Assembly: GCF_002001015.1 (NCBI RefSeq) | Contig: NZ_MUNO01000008.1 | Location: 1 to 64,000, forward strand | Direction: 5' to 3' | Source of the DNA: Polaromonas sp. A23 | GTDB lineage: Bacteria; Pseudomonadota; Gammaproteobacteria; Burkholderiales; Burkholderiaceae_C | DNA length: 64,000 nucleotides | In this document: positions 63,903 through 64,000 of the stretch, one piece after another | Numbering within the stretch: position 1 is the first letter of the stretch | Layout: each line of letters begins with the position of its first letter | The notes under the pieces: generated by a model | The model's database searches: none | What the model saw: the letters and a program-made list of their open reading frames with translations, nothing else | What the model was told of the DNA's origin: nothing | Position numbers and translations under genes: made by a program

Positions 63903-64000
63903 ATGCCTTTACAAGCGGCAGCGCGGCTCAGCGGCCCAGTGCCGGAGCGCCGCCCTGTCTTGTTCATCGTTCCCAAGCTGTTGCCCCTATCGAAAACATG
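63903..64000 (+). CDS. Start of an unidentified gene (runs off the window)
   Basis: An open frame from ATG 63903 (MPLQAAARLSGPVPERRPVL, then FIVPKLLPLSKT) reaches the window end with no stop. The hydrophobic VLFIVPKLLPL could begin a domain. Too little is visible to name it, and it could be spurious. Confidence 0.35.
   Translation, partial: MPLQAAARLSGPVPERRPVLFIVPKLLPLSKT

Noticed and set aside
63371-63976. Minus-strand reading frame at the end of the window.
   Set aside because: It lies opposite the LysR gene with only a short unique part and no recognisable protein features.

Overview
The window is high-GC chromosomal DNA from a betaproteobacterium, most likely a Comamonadaceae member (Polaromonas/Rhodoferax/Variovorax-like). 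The evidence is the gene blocks typical of Burkholderiales (lplT/alr, ilvE-zinc finger-waaF, gatCAB opposite mreBCD-mrdA, xth opposite pyrE) and many copies of short dispersed repeats that I associate with that family. The assignment rests on reading the proteins, not on a database search. I see no rRNA, tRNA, CRISPR array, transposase or phage gene.

Layout. 1-2376: 5' end of lplT, divergent alr, and a coupled membrane protein. 2392-12329: one long minus-strand operon led by the MarR-type repressor gene hpaR. It holds the complete lower homoprotocatechuate meta-cleavage pathway (hpaG1, hpaG2, hpaE, hpaD, hpaF, hpaH, hpaI), followed by a class II aldolase, a PanE-like reductase, a DMT exporter and a 3-hydroxyisobutyrate-dehydrogenase-like enzyme. 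It lies between alr and radA, which I recall as close neighbours in related genomes. 12438-17259: radA, a small membrane protein, ilvE, a zf-CHCC protein, waaF and a carboxymuconolactone-decarboxylase-family protein. 17632-24986: an OmpR/EnvZ-type two-component pair, an AmpG-like permease, an M48 metallopeptidase, a free Hpt protein with a CheY-like receiver, and an MFS exporter.

25421-41048: a plus-strand nitrogen-scavenging island. It encodes an AtzF-type allophanate hydrolase, an SsuABC/NrtABC-type importer, AtzG/AtzE/AtzH homologues (1-carboxybiuret to allophanate), a BMP-family importer, an AmiF-type formamidase, a BiuH-type biuret hydrolase, a second BiuH-like hydrolase and a GntR regulator. 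Together these should convert imported linear ureas (biuret and perhaps triuret or carboxylated biurets) to ammonia and CO2 via allophanate. No triazine or pyrimidine ring-opening enzyme is present.

41151-55026: xth/pyrE, a DUF4124 protein, gatCAB, the mreBCD-mrdA cell-shape operon, a TauE/SafE permease, and an ammonium transporter behind a sigma-54-type promoter with a coupled small gene. 55023-64000: an Hpt-REC-REC-PAS-kinase hybrid, a membrane-anchored retropepsin-like protease, a secreted ClpP-like protein, an mmsA/small membrane protein/GMC oxidoreductase operon with a divergent LysR gene, and the start of one further gene.

The most distinctive signal is the repeat content. Family A (about 55-60 bp, about ten copies) occurs between genes but also in frame inside gatA, the BMP-transporter ATPase and the LysR gene, and it forms the ends of other genes. 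Family B (about 97 bp, GC-rich; two copies almost identical) includes an in-frame copy in the allophanate hydrolase. There is also a roughly 540-bp giant inverted repeat, a 140-bp palindrome that supplies a kinase ribosome-binding site, a 162-bp MITE-like element that duplicated a stop codon, and a 54-bp inverted repeat that rewrote a permease C-terminus.
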